From Cytobacillus sp. NJ13 (lineage in GTDB: Bacteria; Bacillota; Bacilli; Bacillales; Cytobacillaceae), in assembly GCA_030348385.1 (NCBI GenBank), contig JAUCFP010000006.1, positions 2,352,501 through 2,416,500 on the forward strand: DNA of 64,000 bases. Direction: 5' to 3'. The notes beneath the pieces are model-generated. The model did no database searches. It was not told the origin of the DNA and was given only the letters and a program-made list of their open reading frames with translations. Below, piece by piece: positions 28,591 to 37,474 of this stretch (within the stretch, counting starts at the first letter, position 1; every line of letters begins with the position of its first letter). A program made the translations under genes and the position numbers.

Positions 28591-28851
28591 CTAATTTTTG
28601 TCCTGTTCAAGGAAATGCTTGTATTTGGGATTATTAGCAGCAAATTCATGGAGCCTGCTTCCATGGTTTTCTACCCATTGCCTTACGATTCTTTCTGTCA
28701 TTTCCGCACCTTTATATTCTCTGCCAGCCTTGGCATAAGTTGCTTCAAAATCTTCCCATAGCAGCTCAATCCATGTCTGGGCCTGGCTTGCTGAAAGCTT
28801 TTGATTTTTTTCCAGTAAGAGCTCATAAAGCTTTTGCTGGTACACATTCAT
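28591..28851 (-). CDS. yfhJ: YfhJ (WVELL) family protein
   Basis: An 86-residue soluble protein. TWIELLWEDFEATYAKAG is the WVELL-type motif that names the family, followed by VRQWVENHG. Function unknown. The ATG at 28851 follows GAGGTGATTATT; in-frame codons upstream to 28914 overlap that site and are unconserved. It lies next to sspK, as in B. subtilis. Confidence 0.88.
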   Translation of the reverse strand: MNVYQQKLYELLLEKNQKLSASQAQTWIELLWEDFEATYAKAGREYKGAEMTERIVRQWVENHGSRLHEFAANNPKYKHFLEQDKN

Positions 28852-28982
28852 AATAATCACCTCATTACCATTTATTAATATCCTGGATCCTTCATAGCCT
28901 CCCGAAAAAAACAAATAATAGTATTACGTGGTTGGCATTTATGCCGGTCACGCTCTTATTCCGGTTTAGGAGGCAGCTTATT

Positions 28983-29153
28983 ATGCGCAATAAAGCAAGA
29001 AATTTCCCAAATCAAAATAACAATAAACTGGAGGGTGAGCCCAGGGCTAAAGCTGAGTACGCTTCACGCCGGGCTGATGGCACAATTAATACACACCCTC
29101 AGGAACGGATGAGAGCTTCATCAAACCGCAAAAGCGATACACCAGAATTTTAA
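28983..29153 (+). CDS. sspK: Small acid-soluble spore protein K
   Basis: A 56-residue protein with the SspK signature [18 protein letters not shown] followed by [17 protein letters not shown]. SspK is a minor spore-core SASP. The start at 28983 has TTAGGAGG about 9 bases upstream. It is divergent from yfhJ and followed 18 bases later by another very small gene, so the two may be co-expressed in the forespore. Confidence 0.93.
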   Translation: MRNKARNFPNQNNNKLEGEPRAKAEYASRRADGTINTHPQERMRASSNRKSDTPEF

Positions 29154-29171
29154 TATCGAGGAGGCTTGGTT

Positions 29172-29330
29172 ATGGGAAACAGCAAAAAGTTTTTTGGCGA
29201 TAATCCGTATTCCAGTCCGTTTACATCTCCAAACTTCCGGCCTAAAAAAGCCCATTCACAAGTAAATGGAGAAACCCAGCAAACTCAAGACCTCATCATT
29301 TTAGAAGCACAAACCAGAAAGAGATCCTAA
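29172..29330 (+). CDS. Small conserved-looking protein (YpzG-like?)
   Basis: A 52-residue reading frame with AGGAGG 7-8 bases before its ATG. The protein begins MGNSKKFFGDNPYSSPF and continues with KKAHSQVNGETQQTQ and a basic end, RKRS. The QVNGETQ and ILEAQTRKRS segments remind me of YpzG-family proteins, but I cannot confirm that. Gene-like ribosome site, codon use and position directly after sspK make it real; a spore-related role is only a guess from context. Confidence 0.7.
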   Translation: MGNSKKFFGDNPYSSPFTSPNFRPKKAHSQVNGETQQTQDLIILEAQTRKRS

Positions 29331-29352
29331 TTCATTGAAAGAGGGTGTTCAT

Positions 29353-29682
29353 TCATCCTCTTTCTTCTAGCTTTTTAAGCATGGAAATCGGCAAAGCCTC
29401 TTCGCCCTTGCTGCCATTCAAACGAAAACCCCAGGCAAAAATTCCATTCATATATTCAATTTTAAAATATGCTCCCGGATCACCCTCAATTTGATAAATT
29501 TCGCCTGGTTTAAAATCATCAGGATTGAGCAGATATGCTTTTGCCATTATTACTTTGCGCTCAAGCACGGCAAACTCATTTACCATACCCATCTGTTCCG
29601 CTTTCCTGGCTTTTTCATTTAAGCTGGCAATTTCTTGCTGAAGCTCATACGTAGTCATTGTACTGTACCTTTTCTCCTGCAT
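29353..29682 (-). CDS. yfhH: YfhH family protein (DUF1811)
   Basis: A 109-residue protein: a helical N-terminal half (YELQQEIASLNEKARKAEQ) and a small beta-rich C-terminal half (FKPGEIYQIEGDPGAYFKI) as in B. subtilis YfhH. Function unknown. Start ATG at 29682 with TAAGGGA about 6 bases upstream. It is convergent with the small gene at 29172. Confidence 0.87.
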   Translation of the reverse strand: MQEKRYSTMTTYELQQEIASLNEKARKAEQMGMVNEFAVLERKVIMAKAYLLNPDDFKPGEIYQIEGDPGAYFKIEYMNGIFAWGFRLNGSKGEEALPISMLKKLEERG

Positions 29683-29881
29683 AAAAATCCCTTACTTTCT
29701 TCATATAGTTGGTTAAGCTAATTTATATACACATTTACTTCAATTCCACTCCACATTGCTAAGTATATGAGAAAACGTCTGTTTAGAAAAGGCTCCAGCT
29801 TTTTGTTTTTTATACCCTTTCGCAAGTACTCGACTTTTTTGTTAATATGGTGTTTATAAGACCTTCAAAGGAGCGAAACAT

Positions 29882-30553
29882 ATGAAGTCTGTCATCATTA
29901 CCGGCGCGGGGTCCGGATTAGGTAAAGAGCTTGCTTTATTATTTGCTAAACAAGGCTTCCATACTATTTTAACAGGAAGGACCTTAGACAAACTGCAAAG
30001 CGTGGAAAAGGAGATTCATGAAGCTGGCGGAAGCGCTCAATCCTTTTCATTAGATATTACAATACTCCAGGAGATCAGCAGCTTGATGACTCAAATCCAA
30101 AGCCATGATCTTTACGGCTTAATTAACAATGCTGGAGTTGGACATTTCGGGCCATTAGACCATCTTGGAGAGCAGGAAATACAGGATATGCTTCAAACAA
30201 ACGTGCTGGGCACTATTTATATGACTCAGGCTGTTCTGCCATCTTTTAAAGAAAAAAACGGCGGCTTGCTGATGAATATCATTTCGACAGCTGGCTTAAA
30301 AGGAAAAGTAAATGAATCAGTGTATGCTGCAAGCAAGTTTGCTGTTAGAGGATTTACAGAGAGCCTTCAGAAAGAACTCGAAAACACGGATATTAAGGTT
30401 AAAGCCGTTTATATGGGTGGAATGGATACCCCTTTCTGGGATGAAAGCGACCATATCAAAAACAAATCCAGGCTTCGTTCTCCTGAAGAAGTGGCAGTAA
30501 TGATTCTGGATAATTTTGATGAAGAATCTATTGTCATTGAATCTAAAAAATAA
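29882..30553 (+). CDS. SDR family oxidoreductase
   Basis: A 223-residue classical short-chain dehydrogenase. TGAGSGLG (residues 7-14) is the nucleotide site, NNAGVGHFG the central motif and YAASK the catalytic Tyr-x3-Lys with an upstream Ser in IISTAG. It has no close counterpart in the B. subtilis yfh cluster, so it is an addition here. The substrate cannot be told. It overlaps a bidirectional terminator shared with recX. Confidence 0.88.
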   Translation: MKSVIITGAGSGLGKELALLFAKQGFHTILTGRTLDKLQSVEKEIHEAGGSAQSFSLDITILQEISSLMTQIQSHDLYGLINNAGVGHFGPLDHLGEQEIQDMLQTNVLGTIYMTQAVLPSFKEKNGGLLMNIISTAGLKGKVNESVYAASKFAVRGFTESLQKELENTDIKVKAVYMGGMDTPFWDESDHIKNKSRLRSPEEVAVMILDNFDEESIVIESKK

Positions 30554-30576
30554 CACATGGGTTTCCATGTGTTATT
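30552..30576. terminator. Bidirectional terminator between the SDR gene and recX
   Basis: AACACATGG (30552-30560) and CCATGTGTT (30564-30572) form a perfect 9-base stem. The stem overlaps both stop codons; T-runs are short. Confidence 0.6.
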
Positions 30577-31378
30577 CTTCTCCATCATTTAAATATTGAT
30601 CAATTAATTCGAACGAAAAGCCCTTTCTAAATAAGGCTTGTTTCATTTTTTGCCTGAATTCGAATTCGGGAAGGTTAGCATATTTCCTCTTGGCTTTTTC
30701 CGCCTGGTACTTTAGGGCTGCCAATTCTTCATCTTCTTCTTTTTCAGTCTCCGTTTCAGATACTGCTTCTTGAATGATGTCAAAATTAAAACCTTTTCGC
30801 ATTAACATCTGCTCCAGTTTTTGCCTGAGGATCTTTGATGAATCACGGGCATTTTTCTGTGCATGCTTTTCACATAGCTTTATTGCTGTACTTAATTCAG
30901 CTTCCCTTGGATACACCTCGAGCGCCTCATCAATTAATTTAGGGGATATCCCTTTCTCCTTTAGTTCAGTCCGGATTAATCCTTTCCCTTTATCTGATGT
31001 CTTCATTTGTGTACGCACAAAAGCTATGGCATATTCTTCATCATTCAAAAAATTGTAATCATACAATTTGTGGACAACTTCCTGAATAACCGGTTCTTCA
31101 ACTTCTTTGTCAGCTAAATGTTTTCGGACTTCGGTTTCTGAGCGCATCCTTCTGGATAAATACTGAATAGCCATGTTATAGGATTTCCGGATATCATCCT
31201 GATAGCCAATTTCATTTAGTGAAAATTCATCCAGCTCCATTCCTTTTTTGAGCTGATGTTTAATTAATACATCTTCATCCACACTAAATGCATATTCTTC
31301 ACCTTTCCCATAATCCATATATATATTGTAGCGGTCTGTGTTTTTTTTCTGAAATGTGATTTTCGTAATGATCGGCAT
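30572..31378 (-). CDS. recX: Recombination regulator RecX
   Basis: A 268-residue protein of the RecX family, which modulates RecA filaments. Repeated three-helix units are visible, such as YLSRRMRSETEVRKHL, YDYNFLNDEEYAIAFV, GLIRTELKEKGISPKLI and MKQALFRKGFSFELIDQYL. The position next to yfhF matches B. subtilis recX (yfhG). Start ATG at 31378 with AGAGGTGG about 8 bases upstream. Confidence 0.94.
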   Translation of the reverse strand: MPIITKITFQKKNTDRYNIYMDYGKGEEYAFSVDEDVLIKHQLKKGMELDEFSLNEIGYQDDIRKSYNMAIQYLSRRMRSETEVRKHLADKEVEEPVIQEVVHKLYDYNFLNDEEYAIAFVRTQMKTSDKGKGLIRTELKEKGISPKLIDEALEVYPREAELSTAIKLCEKHAQKNARDSSKILRQKLEQMLMRKGFNFDIIQEAVSETETEKEEDEELAALKYQAEKAKRKYANLPEFEFRQKMKQALFRKGFSFELIDQYLNDGEE

Positions 31379-31483
31379 TTTTCTCCACCTCTTTTTTTAA
31401 ATGTAACATATCCAAAAAAGGAATTTGAAAGAAAACGTCGTAAATTGTAACAAAGTATTTGCCACTTGAAAGGGGAATCTCCC

Positions 31484-32389
31484 ATGAGAATAGCCATCGC
31501 AGGCGGAACTGGCTTTGTTGGAAACGCCTTGGTGAAAAAATTACTGGAGAAAAAACATGAAATATTTATTCTAACAAGAAATATATTTGATAAGCAGCAT
31601 TCTAAAAATCTGAATTATGTACAATGGCTGAATGATGATGATTCACCGGAAGATGTTCTGGAAAGCATTGACGTGTTTATCAGCCTGGCTGGTGAGTCCA
31701 TTAACAGTGGAAGATGGACGGAAGAACGCAAAAAACGGATATTAAACAGCCGCATTACAGCCACTAAGGAAGTTCTCCGGATTATTAGCCGCCTTGAAGA
31801 AAAGCCGTATACACTAATCAATGCCAGCGCCGTTGGTTACTATGGCACTTCCCAGACTGAAACCTTCACCGAGGCTTCCAGGAAAAGCGGTACTGATTTT
31901 TTGGCTGATACAGTAAGACGCTGGGAGGAGGAGGCATCTAAAGCAGAAGAATTTGAAGTCCGGGCAGTTTTCTGCAGGTTTGGAATCATTCTTGAAAAAA
32001 ACGATGGTGCTCTTCCACGAATGGCCCTTCCTTATAAAATATTTGCCGGGGGAACTGTCGGAACAGGGAGCCAATGGGTTTCATGGATTCATTTAGATGA
32101 TGCCGTAAACGGAATCCTTTTTTGCATTGATCAAGAACAGCTCCAAGGTCCCGTAAATTTTACATCACCATATCCTGTGACAATGAAGGAATTTGGACAA
32201 ATACTTGGAGAAGTCCTTAATCGCCCTCACTGGATGCCTGCTCCGGGCTTTGCTTTAAAAATAGCTCTTGGGGAGATGAGTACACTGGTATTAGAGGGGC
32301 AAAAAGTGCTTCCTGAAAAATTGCAGTCATTCGGTTTTGATTTTTTATATCCAGATTTAAAGGCAGCTCTTGGCGATATTTATCAATGA
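31484..32389 (+). CDS. yfhF: YfhF, TIGR01777 family NAD(P)-binding epimerase-like protein
   Basis: A 301-residue extended-SDR protein. GGTGFVG near the N-terminus is the nucleotide site; INASAVGYYG contains the family Tyr; SQWVSWIHLDDAV is typical of TIGR01777 proteins (related to SulA/YfcH); the C-terminal DUF1731-like part starts near VLNRPHWMPAP. The substrate is unknown. The start at 31484 follows AAAGGGGA by about 7 bases. Divergent from recX as in B. subtilis. Confidence 0.9.
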   Translation: MRIAIAGGTGFVGNALVKKLLEKKHEIFILTRNIFDKQHSKNLNYVQWLNDDDSPEDVLESIDVFISLAGESINSGRWTEERKKRILNSRITATKEVLRIISRLEEKPYTLINASAVGYYGTSQTETFTEASRKSGTDFLADTVRRWEEEASKAEEFEVRAVFCRFGIILEKNDGALPRMALPYKIFAGGTVGTGSQWVSWIHLDDAVNGILFCIDQEQLQGPVNFTSPYPVTMKEFGQILGEVLNRPHWMPAPGFALKIALGEMSTLVLEGQKVLPEKLQSFGFDFLYPDLKAALGDIYQ

Positions 32390-32462
32390 AATTTGTATCA
32401 TTTTTTTCAAATAAGGGAAAAATAAGGGAAGTGTGAACCTTATTCTGAAAGGATGTTGCGAA

Positions 32463-32588
32463 GTGGACAAAAAGAAGAAAGACAAATCCAAAAGCACTTT
32501 ATCAAGCATGCAGGAAGTAACTTATTCAAGAGAATTCAAAAGAGCTGACAAAGCAGGCGGATTTGCAGGCAGACAGTCAAAACATTAA
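32463..32588 (+). CDS. yfhE: YfhE family small protein
   Basis: A 41-residue basic protein from a GTG start, with AAAGGATG 7 bases upstream. The core TLSSMQEVTYSREFKRAD followed by KAGGFAGRQ is the conserved block of YfhE. Function unknown. It lies between yfhF and yfhD, the B. subtilis order, and has its own terminator. Confidence 0.85.
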   Translation: MDKKKKDKSKSTLSSMQEVTYSREFKRADKAGGFAGRQSKH

Positions 32589-32624
32589 TTTCCACCCATA
32601 CCAGCCCTATTAATGGCACATGAT

Positions 32625-32660
32625 AAAGGTACGGAAACATTCAGTTTCCGCACCTTTATT
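32625..32660 (+). terminator. Terminator of yfhE
   Basis: AAAGGTACGGAAA (32625-32637) and TTTCCGCACCTTT (32645-32657) pair with one mismatch. Confidence 0.85.
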
Positions 32661-32680
32661 GCTGAAAGGGGTTATTTACA

Positions 32681-32869
32681 ATGGGCCGTGCACATGGACA
32701 TAAAACTCGTGATAAAAACAAAGCATCACTTCCACAAGTACCAAAGAATATGAAATCTGACGGCATCGACGTAGAGTTCAACCGCGAGCTTGCCGATCAA
32801 GAAGATCTCGAGGCAATGGCACGTTCCAATGCAGCCAATCAGCGGGTTAAAAACAGTCAAAAACGCTAA
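32681..32869 (+). CDS. yfhD: YfhD family small protein
   Basis: A 62-residue hydrophilic protein starting MGRAHGHKTRDKNKASLPQ, the usual start of YfhD proteins, with EFNRELADQEDLEAMARS in the second half. Function unknown. AAAGGGG lies 10-12 bases before the ATG. It closes the conserved ygxA-yfhD block. Confidence 0.88.
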   Translation: MGRAHGHKTRDKNKASLPQVPKNMKSDGIDVEFNRELADQEDLEAMARSNAANQRVKNSQKR

Positions 32870-32888
32870 GGTTCAATTAACACAAAAA

Positions 32889-32917
32889 AGAAGCAGGGAC
32901 ATTCAGCCCCTGCTTCT
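32889..32917. terminator. Bidirectional terminator between yfhD and the DoxX gene
   Basis: AGAAGCAGGG (32889-32898) pairs with CCCTGCTTCT (32908-32917). Confidence 0.85.
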
Positions 32918-32923
32918 TCCAAT

Positions 32924-33427
32924 TCAGTGATTGTGTGCTTCTTTTTTGCCTATTCCGTGACCGCCTTTCATCATTGTCTTAAAATATGGGATGGCAAATC
33001 TGTCAACTCCCCAGTAGTAAGCACCTGCACCTGTAAATAGAAGGATGATTGCTGCTGTATATAGTATTGGGTTAGTGCTTGTTGTTCCTGCTAATAAGAA
33101 GTTTAGATTCATGAATGCGCCTGCAATTAATGCCGGAATGGTTGCTGCTCCAAGTATTAGTCCAATTCCAACAAGAACTTCGCCCCATGCAACTAAAGTG
33201 CTGAATAAATCTGCGTTTGGCAATGCTACATTTTCCAGGAAGCCCGCATACCAGCCCTGCACTGCCGGATGGTCGCCAGCGGCTTGGGCTATTGCCCCCT
33301 GCATGAATTCTCCTGCATTAAATCCGTCTGCTACCTTATGCCATCCTGCTTCCAGCCATTGTATACCAAGCCAAACCCTTAATATTGTCCACAGGACTGC
33401 TGCCTTAGGAGTTTTCCACCATTTCAT
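32924..33427 (-). CDS. DoxX family membrane protein
   Basis: A 167-residue membrane protein with four predicted helices. WTILRVWLGIQWLEAGWHK is the DoxX-type first helix, and GEVLVGIGLILG and ILLFTGAGAYYWG follow. Members such as B. subtilis CatD (YfiD) and YodC-like proteins are tied to quinone or thiol stress, but the biochemical role here is unknown. The start at 33427 uses the GGAG inside an upstream ATGGAGATG. A promoter at 33583-33611 and several GTGAAG half-sites lie upstream, suggesting repression. Confidence 0.85.
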   Translation of the reverse strand: MKWWKTPKAAVLWTILRVWLGIQWLEAGWHKVADGFNAGEFMQGAIAQAAGDHPAVQGWYAGFLENVALPNADLFSTLVAWGEVLVGIGLILGAATIPALIAGAFMNLNFLLAGTTSTNPILYTAAIILLFTGAGAYYWGVDRFAIPYFKTMMKGGHGIGKKEAHNH

Positions 33428-33539
33428 GATAATCATCTCCATGTTATTATTGTGATTAATTTCACATAAACACTTAAAAAATTATTCCCTATCAGGGGAT
33501 TTAAAAGCCGGCCAGCTCTTGAGAAGAAAGATTGCTGAA

Positions 33540-33637
33540 GTGAAGTTATTTGTGAAGTACTTCACTAACTTTCCTCACTTATAATATACTCCTTCCCTTC
33601 CCTTTTCGCAATATACTTCACTAATTCTTCACAAATA
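33540..33637. promoter_or_regulatory. Promoter of the DoxX gene embedded in GTGAAG half-sites
   Basis: Minus-strand TTGCGA (33611-33606) and TATATT (33588-33583) are 17 bases apart. GTGAAG occurs at 33540 and 33552, and its complement CTTCAC at 33560, 33616 and 33628. GTGAAGTACTTCAC (33552-33565) is a perfect 14-bp palindrome about 10 bases after the predicted start of transcription. Confidence 0.6.
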
Positions 33638-33736
33638 TCGGGCTATCATTGATCAGGCTGTTTTCATCCTGCCAAAGCGGGAATAGGATAAGTACTGTGT
33701 AAAATTATTGATGCAATAAAGGAGGACCTTTGACAC

Positions 33737-34798
33737 ATGCTTGAAAGCTTACTGAAAGATCTCATTTCTATTAAAAGCTCTTCTAAGGAAGGAGCAAACC
33801 AGGCTATCGAATATTGCCATCAATGGCTGTCGGGCCACGACCTTCCTTCTAGAATAATTGAAAATAATGGCTATAAAATGGCAGTATGTGAAATTGGAAG
33901 CGGTGATCAGACCGTTATTTTTAATGGACATGTGGATGTTGTCTCGGGAAAGGATGAACAGTTCATTCCTGTAGAACTCCGCGATAAGATATATGGACGC
34001 GGGGCAGCAGATATGAAAGCCGGGGTGGCTGCCATGATGTGTGCAGTAAAAGAACTCCGCAATAAGCCAATTGGTGTAAAAATACAGCTTCAAATTGTAT
34101 CAGATGAAGAAATTGGCGGTTTTAATTGCTCCGGTTATTTAGCAGAACAGGGGTATCGCGGGGATTTTGTCATTTGTTCTGAACCGACGCAGCTCGGAAT
34201 TGCGCTGGAAGCAAAAGGTGTTATCAGGCTGGACATCCAGATAGACGGAGATCCGGCCCACGGCAGCCGTCCATGGGAAGGAATCAATGCCATTGAAAAG
34301 GCTTTTGAAGTACATCAAAAACTATTAAAATTGCCTTTTGCAAAAGAAGCATCCGAATTCTTTCCACAGCCCTCGATTAATCTGGCAAAAATTACTGGAG
34401 GAGATGTTTATAATAAGGTGCCTGAAAAATGTATAATGTCGTATGATATTCGATACTTGCCTGAACAGGATCATGAAGAGATCATCAAACAAATCGAAAC
34501 TATCACAGATGGGGAAATTATCATGAATATGTTCAGCAAGCCCCTTGTGACAGACAGAGAAAATCCTTTCATATTGATGCTTGAACCTATTGTTGAAAAA
34601 CACACCGAAGATAAAGCTGTTTTCTTTGGACAGCATGGTTCAGCTGATACTGTGTTCTTTGCCAATTATGGGATACCGGCAATCGAGTTTGGTCCAACCG
34701 GCATGAACTGGCACGGTGATGATGAATATGTCCTTCCGCATTCCATTCATTTATATGAAAAAATGCTTATCGACTTTGCTATGAAATTTTCAAATTAA
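33737..34798 (+). CDS. M20 family metallopeptidase / deacetylase (ArgE/DapE type)
   Basis: A 353-residue hydrolase. NGHVDVV supplies the first metal ligand and catalytic Asp, GRGAADMKAG the bridging Asp, SDEEIGG the catalytic Glu pair, and QHGSADTVFF the late His. The lid domain (about residues 160-270) contains DGDPAHGSRPWEG. It removes acyl groups or an N-terminal residue from amino acid-like substrates; ArgE, DapE or a general peptidase cannot be separated by eye. Start at 33737 with AAAGGAGG about 11 bases upstream. Confidence 0.88.
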   Translation: MLESLLKDLISIKSSSKEGANQAIEYCHQWLSGHDLPSRIIENNGYKMAVCEIGSGDQTVIFNGHVDVVSGKDEQFIPVELRDKIYGRGAADMKAGVAAMMCAVKELRNKPIGVKIQLQIVSDEEIGGFNCSGYLAEQGYRGDFVICSEPTQLGIALEAKGVIRLDIQIDGDPAHGSRPWEGINAIEKAFEVHQKLLKLPFAKEASEFFPQPSINLAKITGGDVYNKVPEKCIMSYDIRYLPEQDHEEIIKQIETITDGEIIMNMFSKPLVTDRENPFILMLEPIVEKHTEDKAVFFGQHGSADTVFFANYGIPAIEFGPTGMNWHGDDEYVLPHSIHLYEKMLIDFAMKFSN

Positions 34799-34872
34799 AT
34801 TGCTTTTTTAATGCTAATAGACTCCCAGTATGGTAAATTTTTGGATATATGATAAAAGGGGGATTCACAGTA

Positions 34873-35538
34873 ATGAGCTCTATTAGTTTATTAAAAAAAT
34901 CGGCAGGACTTGTCCTGGAGAAAAAGAATCTGACCAATGTTACTGCCAGAGTAGGACTTGTTCTGGACATTTCCGGCTCCATGCGCAAGTTATATAAAAA
35001 CGGTACTGTACAAAGGGTAGTGGAGAGAATCTTAGCAGTTGCCAGCCAATTTGATGATGACGGTGCCCTTGATATTTGGGTCTATGATAATGAATTTTCC
35101 AGGTTGAAGCCGGTAACAGAACATGACTTTGAAGGCTATGTGGATCAATATATCTTAAATAATGATCTTATTCATAAATTCGGAAGAAATGATGAACCAC
35201 CGGTAATGGAGGATGTCATTCAGAAATATACCACAGAAGATCCGAGCAGTGACCCTGCCTTTATTGTTTTCATTAATGATGGAGGCTGTAAAAGAACAAT
35301 CAGGAAACCGGTTACAGCATCATCCGATAAACCATTATTTTGGCAGTTTGTCGGCATAGGCAATTCAAACTTTGAGGTACTGGAAAAATTGGATGAAATG
35401 GATGGCCGGTATATCGATAACGCAAACTTTTTCCACATTAAAGATATCGAGACCATTTCTGATAACGAACTTTATGACCTCTTACTGAATGAATTCCCGG
35501 ACTGGCTAAAAGAAGCTAAAGAAAAGAATGTCATTTAA
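34873..35538 (+). CDS. vWA domain protein of the TerF C-terminal type
   Basis: A 221-residue protein made almost wholly of a von Willebrand A domain. GLVLDISGSM (DxSxS) is the MIDAS metal site near residue 35, and FIVFINDGG and WQFVGIGNSNF are later strand motifs. The family is normally found with TerD-type tellurite/stress genes, none of which is present here. The start at 34873 is chosen over 34849 because AAAAGGGGGA lies about 9 bases upstream. It follows the M20 gene by 74 bases and could be cotranscribed. Confidence 0.85.
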   Translation: MSSISLLKKSAGLVLEKKNLTNVTARVGLVLDISGSMRKLYKNGTVQRVVERILAVASQFDDDGALDIWVYDNEFSRLKPVTEHDFEGYVDQYILNNDLIHKFGRNDEPPVMEDVIQKYTTEDPSSDPAFIVFINDGGCKRTIRKPVTASSDKPLFWQFVGIGNSNFEVLEKLDEMDGRYIDNANFFHIKDIETISDNELYDLLLNEFPDWLKEAKEKNVI

Positions 35539-35551
35539 TAGATAAGCAAAA

Positions 35552-35581
35552 AGGCGGATTTGATTTTAATCAAGTCCGCCT
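35552..35581. terminator. Bidirectional terminator between the vWA gene and yfiC
   Basis: AGGCGGATTTGATT (35552-35565) pairs with AATCAAGTCCGCCT (35568-35581), one mismatch. Confidence 0.85.
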
Positions 35582-35644
35582 CTTGTTTGTAAAATCCAAC
35601 GTATCGCTGAAGGGCAAAAACCTTTTTTGCATCAGACTGCCATT

Positions 35645-37474
35645 TCAGGCATTTGCCCCCACAGCCGATTTACCATGAAGCCGATAATAAAAGCCTTCCT
35701 TTTCAAGCAGAGATTCATGTGTACCTTCCTCAATAATCCTGCCCTCTTCAAGAACAAAGATTTTATCCGCTTTTTGAATCGTATTCAGACGGTGGGCAAT
35801 GACAAAACTGGTCCTGCCTTTCATCAATTCCTGGAGGGCATCCTGAATTTTAAGCTCGGTAATCGTATCAATGCTGCTTGTTGCTTCATCCAGAATTAAA
35901 ATGCCCGGGTTGGCCAGAAATGCACGTGCAATGGAAAGAAGCTGCTTCTGCCCCTGACTAATGCCATTTCCGTCCTGACTCAGCAGTGTCTCATACTGCT
36001 GAGGAAGTTTCATGATAAAAGAATGGGCATTGGCAAGCTTAGCCGCTTCCACCACTTCATCATCTGAGGCTTCCAGCCTGCCGTAGCGGATATTTTCGCG
36101 CACAGTGCCGCGGAACAGAAAGGAGTCCTGCAGCACAAATCCCATATGCTTCCTCAGGCTTTCTTTTTTCACATTGGCTATATCTTCACCGTCAATTAAT
36201 ATACGGCCTGAGTCCCGTTCATAAAATCGGGAGAGCAAATTGATCATTGTTGTCTTTCCTGCACCTGTTGGACCAACTAGAGCAGCAGTCTGTCCTGATT
36301 TCACATGAAGGTTTACATCCCTTACCGTATTTCCATCTTCTTCATATGAAAAAGAAACATTAATGAATTCAACCTCGCCTTTCACATCGGTAAGTTCTTT
36401 TAGATGCCCTTCATCTCTGAATTCTTCATCTTCATCCATTATGTCAAATACCCGCTCAGCTCCTGCAATCGCTGATAAAAGTGTGTTAAATTGGTTTGCC
36501 AGGTCATTAAGCGGACGTGTGAATTGCCGGGAATATTCCGTGAATATGACAATGACACCGATTGAAATCATTCCGTTCAGGGCAAAAATGCCTCCAACCC
36601 CCGCAATAATGGCAAAGCTCAAGTTGTTCAGAATATTCATCAGCTTCGGGATAAACCCCGAATATGTCTGGGCCCAGAACCCTGCCCCCCTAAGTTTTTC
36701 CCCTTTTTTCCGGAACTCGGCCATAACTTTCTTTTCCTGTGAAAAGGTCTTGATGATCCTCTGTCCTGATATGGTCTCTTCAATAAAGCCGTTCAGCTCT
36801 CCAAGATTCTTTTGCTGCTCTTTAAATAACCTTCCTGTCCGTGCAGTAATCCATTTCATTCCAAAAAACATCAGCGGCACAATGATCAGTGTAATGAGCG
36901 TCAGCAAAGGACTGAGCCAAAGCATAACGGATACAGTGCCAATTAAAGTCAGCAGGCTGGAAAAGACCTGGATCACTGAGCTGTTCAGAGTCGAGCTGAC
37001 ATTTTCAATATCGTTTGTTACCCTGCTCATCAGTTCACCCTGCTGCCGCTTGTCAAAGAAGGGGATTGGGAGCTTATGCAAATGTCCAAAAAGCTTCGTT
37101 CTCATTGTAAAAACAGTTTCCTGTGCGATGCCGATCATCCAATAATTCTGAAACCAAAGTGCAAGCGAGTTCATCACATAAATGACTCCGAGCCAAATCA
37201 GTAAAGCTATAAATCCATCGCTGTTCTTTGTAACAATATACTCGTCAATAGCCATCCCGACTAAATATGGACCAAGCAGCCCCATTGCCGAGCTGATAAC
37301 AACCATAAATAGAACGAGAGATAACAATCCTTTATTGCAGGCTAAATATGACCAGATTCTTTTTAATTTGAAATTAATGTTCTCAGATTTCGGCTTTTTC
37401 CCTTTAGTAAATTCATCATTTAATTCAAGAGGAATCTTTTTATATTGGAAAGGTTCTTTGAGCTGTTTAAGCAT
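35645..37474 (-). CDS. yfiC: ABC exporter half, YfiC-like
   Basis: A 609-residue half-transporter with six helices and an ATPase domain: Walker A GPTGAGKTT, Walker B ILILDEATSS with the catalytic Glu kept, but the signature reads GISQGQKQ instead of LSGGQ. It starts at 37474 (MLKQLKEPFQYKK) with AGAGGAG upstream and overlaps the end of the partner gene by 8 bases. It pairs with 37467-39197 as in B. subtilis yfiBC, a heterodimeric multidrug-type exporter. Confidence 0.9.
   Translation of the reverse strand: MLKQLKEPFQYKKIPLELNDEFTKGKKPKSENINFKLKRIWSYLACNKGLLSLVLFMVVISSAMGLLGPYLVGMAIDEYIVTKNSDGFIALLIWLGVIYVMNSLALWFQNYWMIGIAQETVFTMRTKLFGHLHKLPIPFFDKRQQGELMSRVTNDIENVSSTLNSSVIQVFSSLLTLIGTVSVMLWLSPLLTLITLIIVPLMFFGMKWITARTGRLFKEQQKNLGELNGFIEETISGQRIIKTFSQEKKVMAEFRKKGEKLRGAGFWAQTYSGFIPKLMNILNNLSFAIIAGVGGIFALNGMISIGVIVIFTEYSRQFTRPLNDLANQFNTLLSAIAGAERVFDIMDEDEEFRDEGHLKELTDVKGEVEFINVSFSYEEDGNTVRDVNLHVKSGQTAALVGPTGAGKTTMINLLSRFYERDSGRILIDGEDIANVKKESLRKHMGFVLQDSFLFRGTVRENIRYGRLEASDDEVVEAAKLANAHSFIMKLPQQYETLLSQDGNGISQGQKQLLSIARAFLANPGILILDEATSSIDTITELKIQDALQELMKGRTSFVIAHRLNTIQKADKIFVLEEGRIIEEGTHESLLEKEGFYYRLHGKSAVGANA

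Noticed and set aside
36363..37145. A 260-codon open frame on the plus strand opposite yfiC
   Set aside because: It is antisense to a well-supported ABC exporter gene, shows no domain and has no ribosome site; it is a by-product of the codon use of the real gene.
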